A stretch of 64,000 nucleotides of DNA from Girardinichthys multiradiatus (Eukaryota; Chordata; Actinopteri; Cyprinodontiformes; Goodeidae), in contig NC_061804.1 in the NCBI RefSeq assembly GCF_021462225.1, positions 12,034,740 through 12,098,739 on the forward strand, in the 5' to 3' direction. The position numbers and the translations under genes are program-made. Below the pieces are notes generated by a model that was not told where the DNA came from, made no database searches, and worked only from the letters and a program-made list of their open reading frames with translations. Shown piece after piece: positions 23,091 through 34,289 of the stretch (position 1 is the first letter of the stretch; every line of letters begins with the position of its first letter).

Positions 23091-23489
23091 ATTCCCATAC
23101 TCCGTCAGTGCAAGCTGACTAAGCTGGCAGCAAAGGTTAATGGATAAATAATGCATTAGATCTAGGCCTAGCCTTGGAGGTTACATCTTCTGCAGAGAAA
23201 CTCAGGATATTCAGGATCAGGTGTGTAAAGACATCTAGCAAGTCTTTTCATTATGCACTTTCAGTTATCAGGTATCAAATGTTATCAATGCTGCATTTTT
23301 AAATGTTTAAGTAGTTTTTTTAACCATTAACAGAGAATGAGATGATGGAATTTTCTTCCAACTCAGTACTCAGCTTTAGCAGAGTAATGCAGTCCCAATC
23401 ATAAAAAGTTCTTGTTTAAGTGGTTATTTACACTGCTGGTGTTGTTGACCGCACTTTTACAAAGAATGCATTAATACACCAAATCTGCA
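23091..23489. other. No gene recognised
   Basis: AT-rich spacer between two Tc1-like remnants. Nothing identified. Confidence 0.35.
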
Positions 23490-24175
23490 TTGAACTGAGT
23501 TATTAAGCAGCACCCTCCAAAATTATAAGCACTCCTTGCAGAGAAGCAGGGTGAGGTTCTACAACAATATTCAAGCTTTGAACATCTCCCAAAGCTCTGT
23601 TCAATCCATCATCATCTGAAGATGAGGAGAAGATGGACCAACTGCAGACTTACGAAGACATGGACGTCAACCCAAACTGACAGGGCAGGGGAGCATTAAT
23701 CAGAGAAGCAGCCAAGAGGTCCATGATAGGTCTGGAGGAGCTAAAGAGATCCACAGCTCAGGTGGGAAAATCTGTCACATCTGGTTGTTGTGGACTCAAC
23801 ACATTTAGAAGGATTGCAAGAAGAAAACCTGTTAAAGGCTGCAAAAGACCTGTGACTGGGGTGGAGGTGCACCTTCCAGCAGGACAACGGCACTGAACAT
23901 ACATTCAGAGATACAACAGATGGTTTAGATCAAAGCAGATTGCTGGTAGAGAGAAAGACCTGCAGCCAAAGGTGGTTCTACAACCAAGCTTTTCAGATTT
24001 TTATTCAAGAAAGAATATTTAAAAACCATGCTAGGTTTCTTTTCTACTCAGCCATCACTAATTGGAGTTTGTCACATGAAACCCAAATTAAATACATACA
24101 ACTCCACGGTTGACAAAATGTGAAAAGGTTTAAGGGGTATGAATACTTTTGTATGGGTCTGAAGTAATATGAATA
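23490..24175 (+). pseudogene. Second Tc1-like family, decayed transposase
   Basis: Contains worn Tc1-like phrases: 'GCAGAGAAGCAGGGTGAGG', 'CCAGCAGGACAACGGCACTG' (the Gln-Asp-Asn catalytic region of the family) and the terminal 'GACAAAATGTGAAAAGGTTT' plus 'AAGGGGTATGAATACTTTTG', typical of the 3' inverted repeat of this group. No ORF survives. Confidence 0.6.
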
Positions 24176-25370
24176 AAATCAAACTGTTGAGAAAAATTCC
24201 TTCAGTGATTTGAGTTTTTCCAGTGAAATTAGCAAACTGAACTCACAGGTCTGGACCGGTTCCTCCCTGCAGGCCAGACATCAAGGACTGAAATTAATTA
24301 GTACATAAAAGAGAATACATCCCATATTTATACTGCAGCAGGAACAGTTCAGCTGGATTCAGTACATCTGTATATTTTGCATCATCCTGGCAGTTTCAAA
24401 CAGCCACTAGCCCTCTCTTACTCTGCAGACCAAATGTGACCAATTGCAGCAACACTCCACATTCAGGCCCTCTGGGTGGTGTCCGCATCTTATATTTGTG
24501 CAGGAGTGTACATGTGTGCAGGTATGTGGCCGCGTATGGGAGCCGCTGTGTGTTATTTGTAATCTGGGCTGCTGCTGCAGGCGCAAGAAGAAGGGAACGG
24601 TGCTGGTGTTTTATGATAAATAGACTTTTCTTGCCTCAAAACATATAATGCACACACACACACACACACACACACAGCTAGCTCTCATCCAGACAGGCCT
24701 CCTCACTGAACTCGCACACATGACATTTGCTGGGGCAAAATTCATTTGTTGTATACCGAGCTGAAGCCTGTTTCCCATCAACCTGCGCCTACTCCTTCCC
24801 CCAAAGGCTGTTGGGCGCCAACATCCTTGAAATTCCACGAGGGAAGGCTTTATTGACTTTTAGTCCACATAGCTTGTTTTAGTGATGGCATGTAGCTTTT
24901 GATGCAGCCCAGAAGACGTAATGTTATAGACCCACTGAGCCCCCAGTTACAGTGGATGAGGATGTCCAAGACAGTTTGAATGTTGTTGGACCTCAGAAAA
25001 CTAGGGAAACCTCATTTAGTGTAGAGGGATACATGAGCTTTTCTAGGATGCCTCCTCCCAACCTACAGAGAGTTTCCCTGTATAAAACAACAGCTTCTGT
25101 GCCTCCGACAACACTTTCAGTCTTGCTATGAAGATTGGAAACACCCTCATAAATTTCATCAGTTAATCAGCAGAATGAAAAGATTCTGTTAAGGTTTTTT
25201 CTCTACACAAACATGTAAAAAATGCAGACAAAACCAGATATTTACATAAATTCTGTAAAAAGAAGCATAACCTTCATTCTGTTTCTCTGACATTAAATCA
25301 AACTAAACATTTACTGTTTAATGTCGGTTAAGATTTCGTCCGTTATCTTTTCTTGCTAATTATGCAGGAG
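24176..25370. other. No gene recognised; (CA)n at 24651-24677
   Basis: Contains a (CA)n tract at 24651-24677. Otherwise no supported exon or repeat. Confidence 0.4.
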
Positions 25371-25760
25371 AAAGACAGAGTTGGAAGTTTACATTCATTA
25401 AGCAACCTTTAAGAAATTTGGGAAAGTCCTGTTGATGTCATGACTTTGTGAGCTTCTGATTAATTCACAACATTTGAGTTAAGTGGAGGCTCAGCTGTGG
25501 ATACCTCAAACACTTTGCTTCCTTGTGTGACGTGGGCTTGCCAGCCTGAGAACACCATCTCAATGGGATGGCAGGCTAATGCTCTGGCAGTGTCTTGGTG
25601 CAGGAAGGACTGGTGCATGTCACAAAACAGATGGTATCATGAAGCATCATCTAAAGACATCAACCAGAATGTTAAAGTTTGAACACAAATGGGTCTTCCT
25701 AAATGGATATTAAGGACAATTGAGTCACAAAGTCCAGGACCCTGGCATTGGTCCCCCTCT
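25371..25760 (+). pseudogene. Sleeping-Beauty-type Tc1 element, internally deleted
   Basis: The 5' end word TTGGAAGTTTACATTCATTAA and 'CTTCTGATTAATTCACAACA' match the outer region of salmonid-type Tc1 elements. They are followed almost at once by the second half of the transposase gene ('GAGAACACCATCTC', 'AGGAAGGACTGGTGCATG', 'TCACAAAACAGATGGTATCA', 'CACAAATGGGTCTTCC'). The DNA-binding domain and first catalytic Asp region are missing, so this is an internally deleted copy, and the 3' end fades out. Confidence 0.65.
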
Positions 25761-26015
25761 GATCCTTTCTTTGACTATTTATGATTGATACTCAAGCCTG
25801 CAGACCAGGCAAACTCAACCACAGCTGCAAATTTGGAAATGTTCTGACTCAATTGTCTACTCCTCAAAATTTGATCTTCAGGATTCTGGGATGCTGTGTA
25901 GCTGAGCAGACGTGCCAATCTAAGCTGTCTAACGTATCCGTGTTAATATGGTAAAAACAACGCTAAACTAAGTCTTCAAGTGGGCAAATAAAGCATAAAA
26001 GGCAACTGATGTGGA

Positions 26016-26330
26016 ATGGATTCACGACTTCGAAACAAAGACCGAAAGAAATATAAGAAAGATGACAAAACTGTTGCTGGCAAAGAAGTGGCTAAAGCTA
26101 ATACTAGCCGAGGCGAGACAGACATGGCAGTTCTTAACGTGAACTCAAATCTGGGTGAATCAGAAGATGGTCAGTCCATGGGAGTGCTTTCAATTGTACT
26201 CTGGGAAATTTGTGACTCTTTTGGAAAAAATTAACTCGAACTCGGCACAGCTCCAAACGTCCATCAATGGAGTGAAGACTACGTTGGATAAGGTGCTGAC
26301 CAGGGTAACAGAGGCTGAGAATTAAAACAA
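26016..26330 (+). pseudogene. L1 ORF1 N-terminal fragment
   Basis: From the ATG at 26016 the frame encodes a Lys/Arg-rich start (MDSRLRNKDRKKYKKDDK) and runs to 26234. In a shifted frame the next part reads like a coiled coil (KINSNSAQLQTSINGVKTTL), the usual L1 ORF1p arrangement of basic N-terminus then heptad coiled coil that trimerises the RNA-binding protein. The RRM and C-terminal domains are absent: ORF2 sequence starts right after. Confidence 0.5.
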
Positions 26331-26339
26331 CCTGAATTC

Positions 26340-27441
26340 TGTATCTTCATCAGGGAACAGATTAACCTCTTCATTTTAACAAATAGACCGTCTGCACCTT
26401 ATATTTTAATTTTTTGGGACACATTAAAAGCCTTTCTGAGGGGCCAAATTATATCCTATACTAAGTGGATAAAGAAAAAACACAACGTGGAGCTTAATGC
26501 TCTGGAAAGAAAAATTAATGATCTCGAGAAAACATACCAAAGCACCCCAACTAAAGACAGGTACAGAGATTTGGTGAATCTGAAAATAAAATACAACACT
26601 ATGAATACATAACAAGCAGAGAGGGCAATAACTAGATCTAAACAACAATTTTATGAACTTGGGGAAAGGGCACATAAAGTACTAGCATGGCAACATAAAA
26701 CTGAGGAAAACAAGCAAACAATTAATGCTATAGATAAACCGTCAAAAGATATAACGTATAATCCCAAAATAATTAATGACGCCATTAAAAAGTACTATTC
26801 GGATCTTTATATTCACAATCTCAAGGGGATTTACATGAAATTGAGTCCTTTTTATCCTCTATTGAATTACCCTTCGTTACGGCTGAATTATCAGATATTA
26901 ATTCACTTCCTAGAAATAAATCACCTCGGGAAGATGGCTTTCCATCCGAGTTTTATAAAGAATTTCAGGATCTTCTTATACCACTGTTGATGGATGTCCT
27001 TGAGCAAAGCAGTAGAGAAGGTTGTTTTCCAAACTCATTCCCTCAAACTTGTATAACAGTCATCTACAAAAAAGGGGAGGATCCTTTAAAATGTTCCTCC
27101 TATAGACCAATCTCACTCCTCAATACCGATTATAAACTAGTTACAAAAATGATAGCAAAGAGATTGGAAAGGTGTCTACCTCTTTTTATTAACCCAGATC
27201 AAAAAGGGTTTATTATAAACAGGTTCTCCACTAATAATTTGAGGCATTTGTTTAACATAATACATCTTGCTAATAAAAAAAGACACCTAAGTGTAGCTGT
27301 CCCACTCGATGCTGAAAAGGCATTTGATGTTGTTGAATGGCAATTTCTGTTTTGTGTCCTCAAGAAATTCAGTTTTGGTGTTGGGTTTATAGATTTGATA
27401 CAGTCTTTTTATAGATCCCCTCAGGCTAGAGTTATACCAAC
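26340..27441 (+). pseudogene. L1 ORF2, linker and first half of reverse transcriptase
   Basis: Frames 26400-26985 hold the L1 linker between endonuclease and RT, with stops and a frameshift. From 26987 an open frame covers RT fingers and palm: YRPISLLNTDYKLVTKMIAK, PDQKGFIINRFSTNNLR, and PLDAEKAFDVVEW with the first catalytic Asp. The frame runs into the solo LTR at 27442 right after the segment ARVIPT. The apurinic endonuclease domain that should precede is missing. In the family this protein nicks target DNA and copies the RNA in place. This copy is dead. Confidence 0.8.
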
Positions 27442-27972
27442 TGTCACGGTTTACTTGATATTGGACCCCAGAATGCAGACGAGCAGGCAGCGTGATGGTA
27501 AGTGAAGAAAAGGTTTAATTTACAGAAACTCACACTCAGCAGGAGGCAGGAACAAAACAAACGGGCAGGCAAGACAGGCATGGCATGATCAAAAAAAAGA
27601 CAAGACTTGGTTAGAGAACTAGACATGAGCATGAGAGATGTTTCCGCGACGACTAACAGAACAAGTGTGAATACATGGCGTGAAAACCAGACGGAGCAAG
27701 GAGACAGATTATCTTGAAGCAGGTGAACCGAATAAACTTAATTAACAGAACAAAACGTGACTGGAGCAAAACAGAGACTCTTGAACACAAACTAGAAAAA
27801 CATGAAGCGAAAGCATAACCAGATCCGAAAACCAAACTTGACAAAACATGAACAAGACGACAAAACAAAAGCATGACCAGGAAAATAAACAGAAACATGA
27901 TTCAAAACTTGAACAGTGAAAAACATAAGGAAAAACCCGAAACCAAAAACCAAACAACCCCAAATCATGACA
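27442..27972 (-). mobile_element. Solo LTR, family alpha
   Basis: Minus-strand TGTCATGATTTGGGG...AAACCGTGACA, 531 bp, TG...CA. It is flanked by a perfect 5-bp duplication CCAAC (27437-27441; 27973-27977) that lies inside L1 ORF2. It is the full-length sister of 12514-13048. The sense strand shows a TTTAATTAAACC-type poly(A) region followed by the U5-like CACGCTGCCTGCTCGTCTGC. Confidence 0.9.
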
Positions 27973-28650
27973 CCAACAGGATTACCTCTGATCAATTTCG
28001 GCTCTACAAAGGCAACACACAGGGAGATCCAGTAAGTCCCGCCCTCTTTGCGCTTGCCATTGAGCCCTTAGCAGAGGCCAGTAGAATAAACACTAATATT
28101 TGTGGCTTTGAGATTGGTACTGATATACACAAGATTTCACTTTTTGCGGACGACATAATTTTATTTTTGACCAATCCGGAACACTCTCTTTGTTACCTTT
28201 AGGAACTACTGGGTAAATACAGTTCATTTTCTGGATACAAAATTAACCTGGAAAAAAGTGACGTTTTGCCGCTGTCTGTATTTGACTACAGTAGAGTTCA
28301 ATGCAAGTCCACTTTCAAATGGGCTCCTATGGGTTTTAAATATTTGGGAGTGTTTGTTGACAGTAACCTTAAAAATCTCAATAGGCTCAGCTTAGCCTGC
28401 CTCATAGGGTGAGTGAAGACTTGGGAAAATGGATGGATTTGCCTCTCACCTTGCTTGGTAGGATCAATGTCATGAAGATGAATATCGGCCCTAGATTTCT
28501 GTACATGTTTCAGTCACTTCCGCTTTCAGTCACGTCCCAATAGCATTCTTTTCCTGTCTTAAAAAAACAATCAGAAAATGTATTTGGCATTGTAAGACAC
28601 CAAGACTCAGTATGGATAAACTATCACTGGAGTTGGAGGATGGATGTCTG
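27973..28650 (+). pseudogene. L1 ORF2, RT catalytic core to thumb
   Basis: After the solo LTR the ORF2 frame resumes: RITSDQFRLYKGNTQGDPVS, then SLFADDIILFL with the catalytic Asp-Asp pair at about 28140-28170. The frame breaks at 28202 and later parts are frameshifted. It ends at the second LTR insertion within MDKLSLELEDGC. Confidence 0.8.
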
Positions 28651-29084
28651 TGTCACGTTCTGTGTTCAGAATGGACCAAAGCGCAGACAAGAGCTTGGGA
28701 GCAGCATGTTTGTAAGAGTCTTCAGAATTTATTTCCAGAGGTATTTACAAACACATAGCGAGTAACTGCAGGTACTACAAGAATCCAGACAAAAACTTAC
28801 AAGAGAGTTCTCTGCAGGAAAATGTAGAGAAAACAGAACCAGGGATAGTGACGGAGAAACCAGCGGGGAACAAAGAACACAGACCAACTAATATACTGAG
28901 AGACATGAGAGGGAAAAAAGGGCAGACAATCAAAGAAACAGGGAAGAGGTGTGACATGGACGCAGGGAGACAGAGGGAGGAGGTGAACCTAATAAGACTG
29001 AATACAAAAACCAAAATAAAAACATTTGGACAAAATAAACAACAAGAGACCATAAAACAAAAACCAAAATGTCACACCGTGACA
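28651..29084 (-). mobile_element. Solo LTR, second family
   Basis: Minus-strand TGTCACGGTGTGACA...CACAGAACGTGACA, 434 bp, with a perfect 5-bp duplication GTCTG (28646-28650; 29085-29089). The sense strand has GGAAATAAATTCTGAAG (poly(A) signal) about 90 bp before the end, giving a short R-U5. Sequence differs from family alpha apart from the termini. Confidence 0.9.
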
Positions 29085-30265
29085 GTCTGAAGCTCCCTCA
29101 TTTTCAGTTGTACTGTTATGCGGCTCAGTTTAGGTTCTTGGCACAGATGTTTTGATATTGAGACTTCTCCTTCATGGCTCAAAATTTTAATTAACAGAGA
29201 TGAAAGAGCAGACGTCAATACATTTATTGTATAAATGGGATAAAACAACAATGAAAACAGCAACTGATAAACCTTTAATCATCCAATCAATCCAAATTTG
29301 GTACAAACTTCATGAAATGTTTAATTTAGAAGGCTTTCTTTCTCCTAAAAGCCCTTTATGGGGAAATGGATTGCTACAAAAGTTCTTTCAGATCTTGGCA
29401 GGAGAAAGGTATTAGCCAATTAGAACATTGCTAAAACAATTTTATGTTTATGTCTGTAGAACAGTTAAAAGAGAAGTCTAAGCTGACAAATAAAGATTTC
29501 CTTAGCTACCTCCAATAATGTGACTTTATTAAATCCAGTCAAAAAGGAAATTGGAAGCTACCTCCCCTGTCTCCAGTCGAGTATATGTGTCATACCGGCC
29601 AGCCATTATTCAGAACTATCTAAAGGGTGTTTATTGCCCTCATGTCGACTCTAACAACAACAGATATGGATTGTTTAAGAATTAAATGGGAGAAGGAACT
29701 GGGAAAATCTATTGAGAAGCCGTTATGGAAAACGTTGCGCAGAAAAGGGATCACCTCTACCCTAAATGCTCGATTTAGGTTGGTACAATTCAATGTTTTG
29801 CATCAGCTGTATATTACACCACATAAATTACATAAATATAACTCTAATATATCCCCTCTTTGTTTTAGATGTGGCATAGTGGAAGGCACATACCTCCACG
29901 CTGCCTGGCAGTGTTCTAAATTGCAGGGATTTTGGCAAGGGGTGTGTGAAATTTCATCAAACATCCATGGAGTTACAATTCCACTGGACCCTGAAATTTG
30001 TTTATTAGGGAACTTTATGAATTCCAGTCTAGAGACAAATCATGCTAAGAAGCTTACAGAAGTCCTTTTGGCAATTGCTAAGAAGTGTATTGCGATAAAG
30101 TGGAAATCGGATGGCCCCCTTCCAATTAAAATTCGGCTTTGTGAAATTAATAGTTGTGTGATCCTTGAGAAAATTATCTACTGGATGCAGAACAGAAGTG
30201 AGACCTTTTATAAAATATATGTTGGGATTATGAATCTGAGAATATTATTTAATATTAATATTTAA
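29085..30265 (+). pseudogene. L1 ORF2 C-terminal region with zinc knuckle
   Basis: Resumes with LKLPHFQLYCYAAQFRFLAQ, the conserved post-RT segment of L1 ORF2. After more breaks an open frame from 29627 to 30265 (212 codons) carries CFRCGIVEGTYLHAAWQC, the C-terminal Cys/His knuckle of L1 ORF2, and reaches the natural stop. The 3'UTR is only about 20 bp before the following repeat, so the original tail is lost or hidden. Confidence 0.75.
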
Positions 30266-30291
30266 ATATTTTATCAAATAATATTTGGGTC

Positions 30292-32307
30292 TGTTAAGGA
30301 TTGTCTTGTGAATACCAGCCCAGTAAGGTGATGGTATTAGGACAAAACAGAAAGGTGCGAGACGAGCTCTGACATTATTGAGCAGCATAAACTCTGCACA
30401 TATATGGAATGAATTCACACAATTTGTTAAAATACAAGAATTTATTAACAAAAATAAGTCAACTCAAAGTCAAACATATTTCAATCAACAAACTCTTTAC
30501 TATGCTAAAACAATCCAACTAAACTACCAAGCAGAATTAAATAATAATGAAGACTAATGGGCTATGTACAATATAAACAAGTTGATTAAAGATGATTGAA
30601 AATCATGACCAAAAGAGTGATGCAACATTACCATGTAATGTTTATGTTTGAGAACCAAGGATTATCTTGAAGAATCTGGAAATGAAGTTAAGTTAGTCTT
30701 GGAACCAACTTAGGCAACAATCAGCAAACGTTTAGACAACCATTCACAATGCAAGATCAGATAAAATATTATTTTAATAAAATAATATTTTAAAAATGAT
30801 TTGCTGAATAAAACCAACCTTCTGGATGACTTTATTTATTGAAATAATATTTAAAGAAATATTATTAAGGGAGTATTTTGGAAACGAGCCAAATCTTTCT
30901 GGAGAAATGGGGCTTAATGGTGTTTACTTAGTTATCAAATCCAGTAAATGATGTTTAGGGACTTTTATTTACTGGATTGAAGACTAAACCTTTCTGGGTA
31001 AATATTATTTAGCACCAGAATCAAACACACACCTTTAAAAATACCGTTAATAAAAGGGTTAAAATGCATAAGCGCGGACGGAGCGTTATGAGCAATCTTC
31101 TGTGTTTAAAATAACCCTTCAAGTAAAGTTTGACTTAACTTAAAAACACACAAAGAACACAAACAGGGCACGTGTGCTGCAGATATTCTGCTAACACTAA
31201 GATAGCCGAGTTTCATAAAAACAAAACTAAACTTCATAGAATGAAAACGTTCAGATCATTTCATCCTAACTGTTAATCTGCCCAAACCTAACCTCTGACC
31301 TGTGGTGAGGAAATGTAGTCCAAGGGGTGAAGTTTGAAGAAACGTCCACAGTCAACAAGCGGTTAGCTCTCAGCTAACCTCGATAGCTTCGTGGGGGGTT
31401 GAAGGTGCGTTCGCTCTGTGAACAAAAGGCTTAGCTCCGGAGCTGTAGCTGGGTGGCCCGTCCTGTCCGCTGCGGTCTCTGCTGTCTTCCTTCCAGACTG
31501 GGAGACCGTGTCTTTGCAGGGGTTTCTCTTGAACACTGTTTGCTTCTGCAGGGCTCAGAGAGAAAGTCAGCAATGCTTATACTTTAATTTCCCCTATTTA
31601 TGAATGAAATCACCAGGTACACAAACAGTGCTTCACTCATACTTATCTTGTGCATATGATCTTATGACACTCTTGGATCCAGTTTGAAGAGTTTATGTCT
31701 TTTTGCCAGCAAATGACATTAGCACACTTTGTCCCCCTCCTATCCCAATGAACACCAGTGTGGAAGAGGTTGACTTGTTGGAGAGGGGGTGCTATTTTTC
31801 AGACAAGAGGCATCATGGGAAGTTTGCTGCTACACCCCTTTTCTCAGTTGCTGGAAGTCAGTCAGTCATTTTCTACTGCTTATTCCATAGTGGGTCATGG
31901 GGGAGCTGGTGCCTATTTCCAGCAGTCTAGGGGTGAGAGGCAGGGTACACCCTGGACAGGTCACCAGTCCATTGCAGGGCAACACACAAACAACCATGCA
32001 CACACTCATTCATACACCTAAGGGCAATTTAGAGTGACCAATTAACCAGGCAATGTCTTTGGACTGTGGGAGGAAGCCAGAGTACCCAGTGAGAACCCAC
32101 ACATGCACAGGGAGAACATGCAAACTCCATGCAGAAAGACTGCTGGCTGGGAGTTGAACCCAGGACCTTCTTGCTGCAAGGCAACAGTGCTACCAACTGC
32201 ACCACCATGCAGCCCTGCTGGAAGTCAGTTAAATGCAATTTATTTTGAAAGTTCCAGAAAGGTCCTTAATGGAGTTTAATGTTGAAATCCATGGCTGGGT
32301 CCCAACA
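30292..32307 (-). mobile_element. Long LTR-like repeat, family beta, with SINE inside
   Basis: On the minus strand it starts TGTTGGGACCCAGCC (32307) and ends ACAATCCTTAACA (30292). Removing the SINE at 31863-32215 gives about 1.65 kb. Near the end it has GTTAATAAATTCTTG, a poly(A) signal, some 130 bp before the terminus. It is homologous in inverted orientation to 54848-56282 (shared words: 'GGACCC', 'CTTCCC(T/A)TGATGCC', 'TCTTCCACAC(C/T)GGTG', 'AATATTTTATCTGATCTTGC'). No matching target duplication was found. I infer a large retroviral-type solo LTR. Confidence 0.65.
31863..32215 (-). mobile_element. tRNA-derived SINE with 14-bp TSDs
   Basis: On the minus strand it begins GGGCTGCATGGTGGTGCAGT and carries a perfect RNA polymerase III A box (TGGTGCAGTTGG, 32204-32193) and B box (GGTTCAACTCC, 32160-32150), then the well-known fish body with 'GGAGTTTGCATGTTCTCCC' and 'CAGGGTGTACCCTGCC'. 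The duplication TGCTGGAAGTCAGT lies at both ends (31849-31862; 32216-32229), 14 of 14 identical. It inserted into the family-beta LTR. Confidence 0.85.
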
Positions 32308-32440
32308 TATGGCAACCACTTTTAAGGTATATGCAAAATCTACCAGCAAAATGGATTGACTAACATCTCTGTACGTACGTTCTATGAACAATAGATAGAC
32401 CATCAGTCTCTCCCTCTTTCTCTGATTCCTATTATGTAAT

Positions 32441-32458
32441 CCCCCCCCCCCCCCCCCC
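32441..32458. repeat. Poly(C) run of 18
   Basis: Eighteen consecutive C residues in otherwise AT-rich DNA between a LTR-like repeat and a Tc1 remnant. Confidence 0.9.
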
Positions 32459-32609
32459 TTGTATTTTTGTTTTGTTGTTTATTTTTGCCATGTCATTGTA
32501 AATTTATTTCATTTCAGTTGTGTCCTACTTAAGGGATAAAAATGCAGTTCTCAGACAAATTGTAATGTTACGTCAGACCAATAATAAATGTCTTTTAATG
32601 CAGAAAGGT

Positions 32610-33125
32610 TCTGTTATGTCCAACACAATCATTAGGGGACTGCTACTTCCAGGCGACAGTCATTCACACTCTCCACAATAGGGGACACCAGAGAAGGTCA
32701 TTGCTACAAAAGCTGGTTGACCAACACACACTTCTGACATTGTCTCTGGTTCAGAGGTGGCTAAAGTGAAGAAATGTAAGAGTTGTAACTCATGTCCTGG
32801 ATCCATCTGTCTGGGTGTCACTGTCAGTCAGCAGTGTTCTCCATGGTTGTATCAACCAGAACAAGGACATTTCTGTGTTAAAACACATCTCTTTATTGGT
32901 CAGATGTAAAATTGTGCTCTTTTGAAAAACTAAATTTTTATTTTTCTATCTTTAGGCCAGAATCATGAAAGTGAACAGAAATATAAATAGCATGACTACG
33001 TGAAGTGCATCTATGTCAGTGTAACTTCTTGAGTTGAAACACTGAAATAAATGAACACTACAACAATATTGTAATTAATGAGTACTCCAGTGAGGATATG
33101 AATGCAGATTTTCAGTGTTGTAAGA
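32610..33125 (-). mobile_element. Tc1-like end remnant
   Basis: Contains 'TCAGTCAGCAGTGTTCTCC', 'GACATTTCTGTGTTAAAAC', 'TTTAGGCCAGAATCATGAAA' and 'GAAATAAATGAACACTAC', words of the outer, non-coding right half of a common teleost Tc1 family whose transposase start lies near the first of these. The related fragment at 42537-42965 shares the same order. No ORF. Confidence 0.5.
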
Positions 33126-33735
33126 AAAAGCCTCTGTGGGCTCATCTACAACCTAACATCTCACACACTGGATCCAGCAGCTCCTCCCTGATGTACCAAA
33201 CCATTGAACCACCGCGCCAATGAGAGATTTTTGCAGTGTTTTCCTCTTTCCTGTTCTGCTCATCTGATGACCAAGAAATGTGAAGTCCCTGATGTGAGCT
33301 TGGATGCTGCCACTGCAGAAGGTCCTAACCATCAGTGAGAGGGATCCGTAGTTACGAACCCCAGCCTTTTGCACCGCTTTCATGCTCTCCTTTGCTTTGT
33401 TACTGGTGAAGGTGGGCTGAAAAAGAATGAAAGCCATCATTATGGTCTGTTGTGCTGAGTGTGACTCACACTATGAATCACTGTGTTGTGGAGCTTCTGA
33501 ACACCACCACCATGTGACTTTTACAAGAAGGTTAACCTGTTTGTATGCAGCCTAGCTTTCTGTGTCCTAACAATGCAACACAAATACTAAAAGGTTACAG
33601 CAGCTTTATTTCAACCTTGTCATTTTCATGTGTCTGGTATTTCTGTTATGTTTGCTTTAAGTTTTCAGACCCTCATGCAGAATCACCCTAAGGACTCAAT
33701 GCAAACAGTAAAGAGCTTTATTCACAATAACAATG
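33126..33735. other. No gene recognised
   Basis: A 95-codon minus-strand ORF at 33153-33440 has no recognisable motif. Otherwise featureless. Confidence 0.35.
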
Positions 33736-34289
33736 ATTCAATTCAATTCAGTTTATTTATATAGCGGCAATTCACAACACATGTCGTCTCAAGACACTTC
33801 ACAAAGTCAGGTTCATATGTTCCAATTAATCCTAACCATTGAACAGTTCAGTCAGATTCAGTTATTTATTCAAATTGGATAAAAAGTTTTTCTGTCTAAG
33901 GAAACCCAGCAGATTGCATCCAGTCAGTGACTTGCTGCATTCCCTCCTCCTGGATGAGCATTTAGAGACAGTGGACAGTCACTGGCGTTGACTTTGCAGC
34001 AATCCCTCATACTGAATATGCATGTAGCGACAGTGGAGAGGAAAAACTCCCTTTTAACAGGAAGAAACCTCCAGCAGAAGCAGAACCAGGCTCAGTTTGA
34101 GCGGCCATCTGCCACGACCGACTGGGGTTTTGAGAGAACAGAGCAGAGACACAAAGAGAACAAAGAAGCACTGATCCAGGAGTACTTTCTATGGGAAGGA
34201 AAGGTAAATGTTAATGGATGTAACTCCTTTAGTCGTTTCATCTAGAAAGAAAGAACAGATAAACTCTGAGCCAGTTTTCAAAATTAGAG

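Larger units (their letters stand above)
26016..30285 (+). mobile_element. L1-clade LINE, broken and nested
   Basis: An L1-type retrotransposon read on the plus strand: ORF1 start, then ORF2 lacking its endonuclease, reverse transcriptase in two pieces, and a C-terminal zinc-knuckle region. The deletion near 26335 removed the end of ORF1 and the start of ORF2. Two solo LTRs (27442-27972; 28651-29084) interrupt ORF2, each with perfect 5-bp TSDs, so both landed after the L1 was in place. The element ends near 30285, where a long LTR begins. Confidence 0.85.

Noticed and set aside
32150..32204. A and B box pair considered as a tRNA gene
   Set aside because: Only the promoter boxes are present; there is no acceptor stem or anticodon arm and the sequence lies in a SINE with target duplications.
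33988..34245. Similar 83-129-codon ORFs at 33988-34245, 35852-36241 and 56626-56877 considered as a conserved gene family
   Set aside because: They are the same reading frame of a repeated retroposon 3' module, and one copy lies antisense in an L2. Conservation follows from repeat identity.
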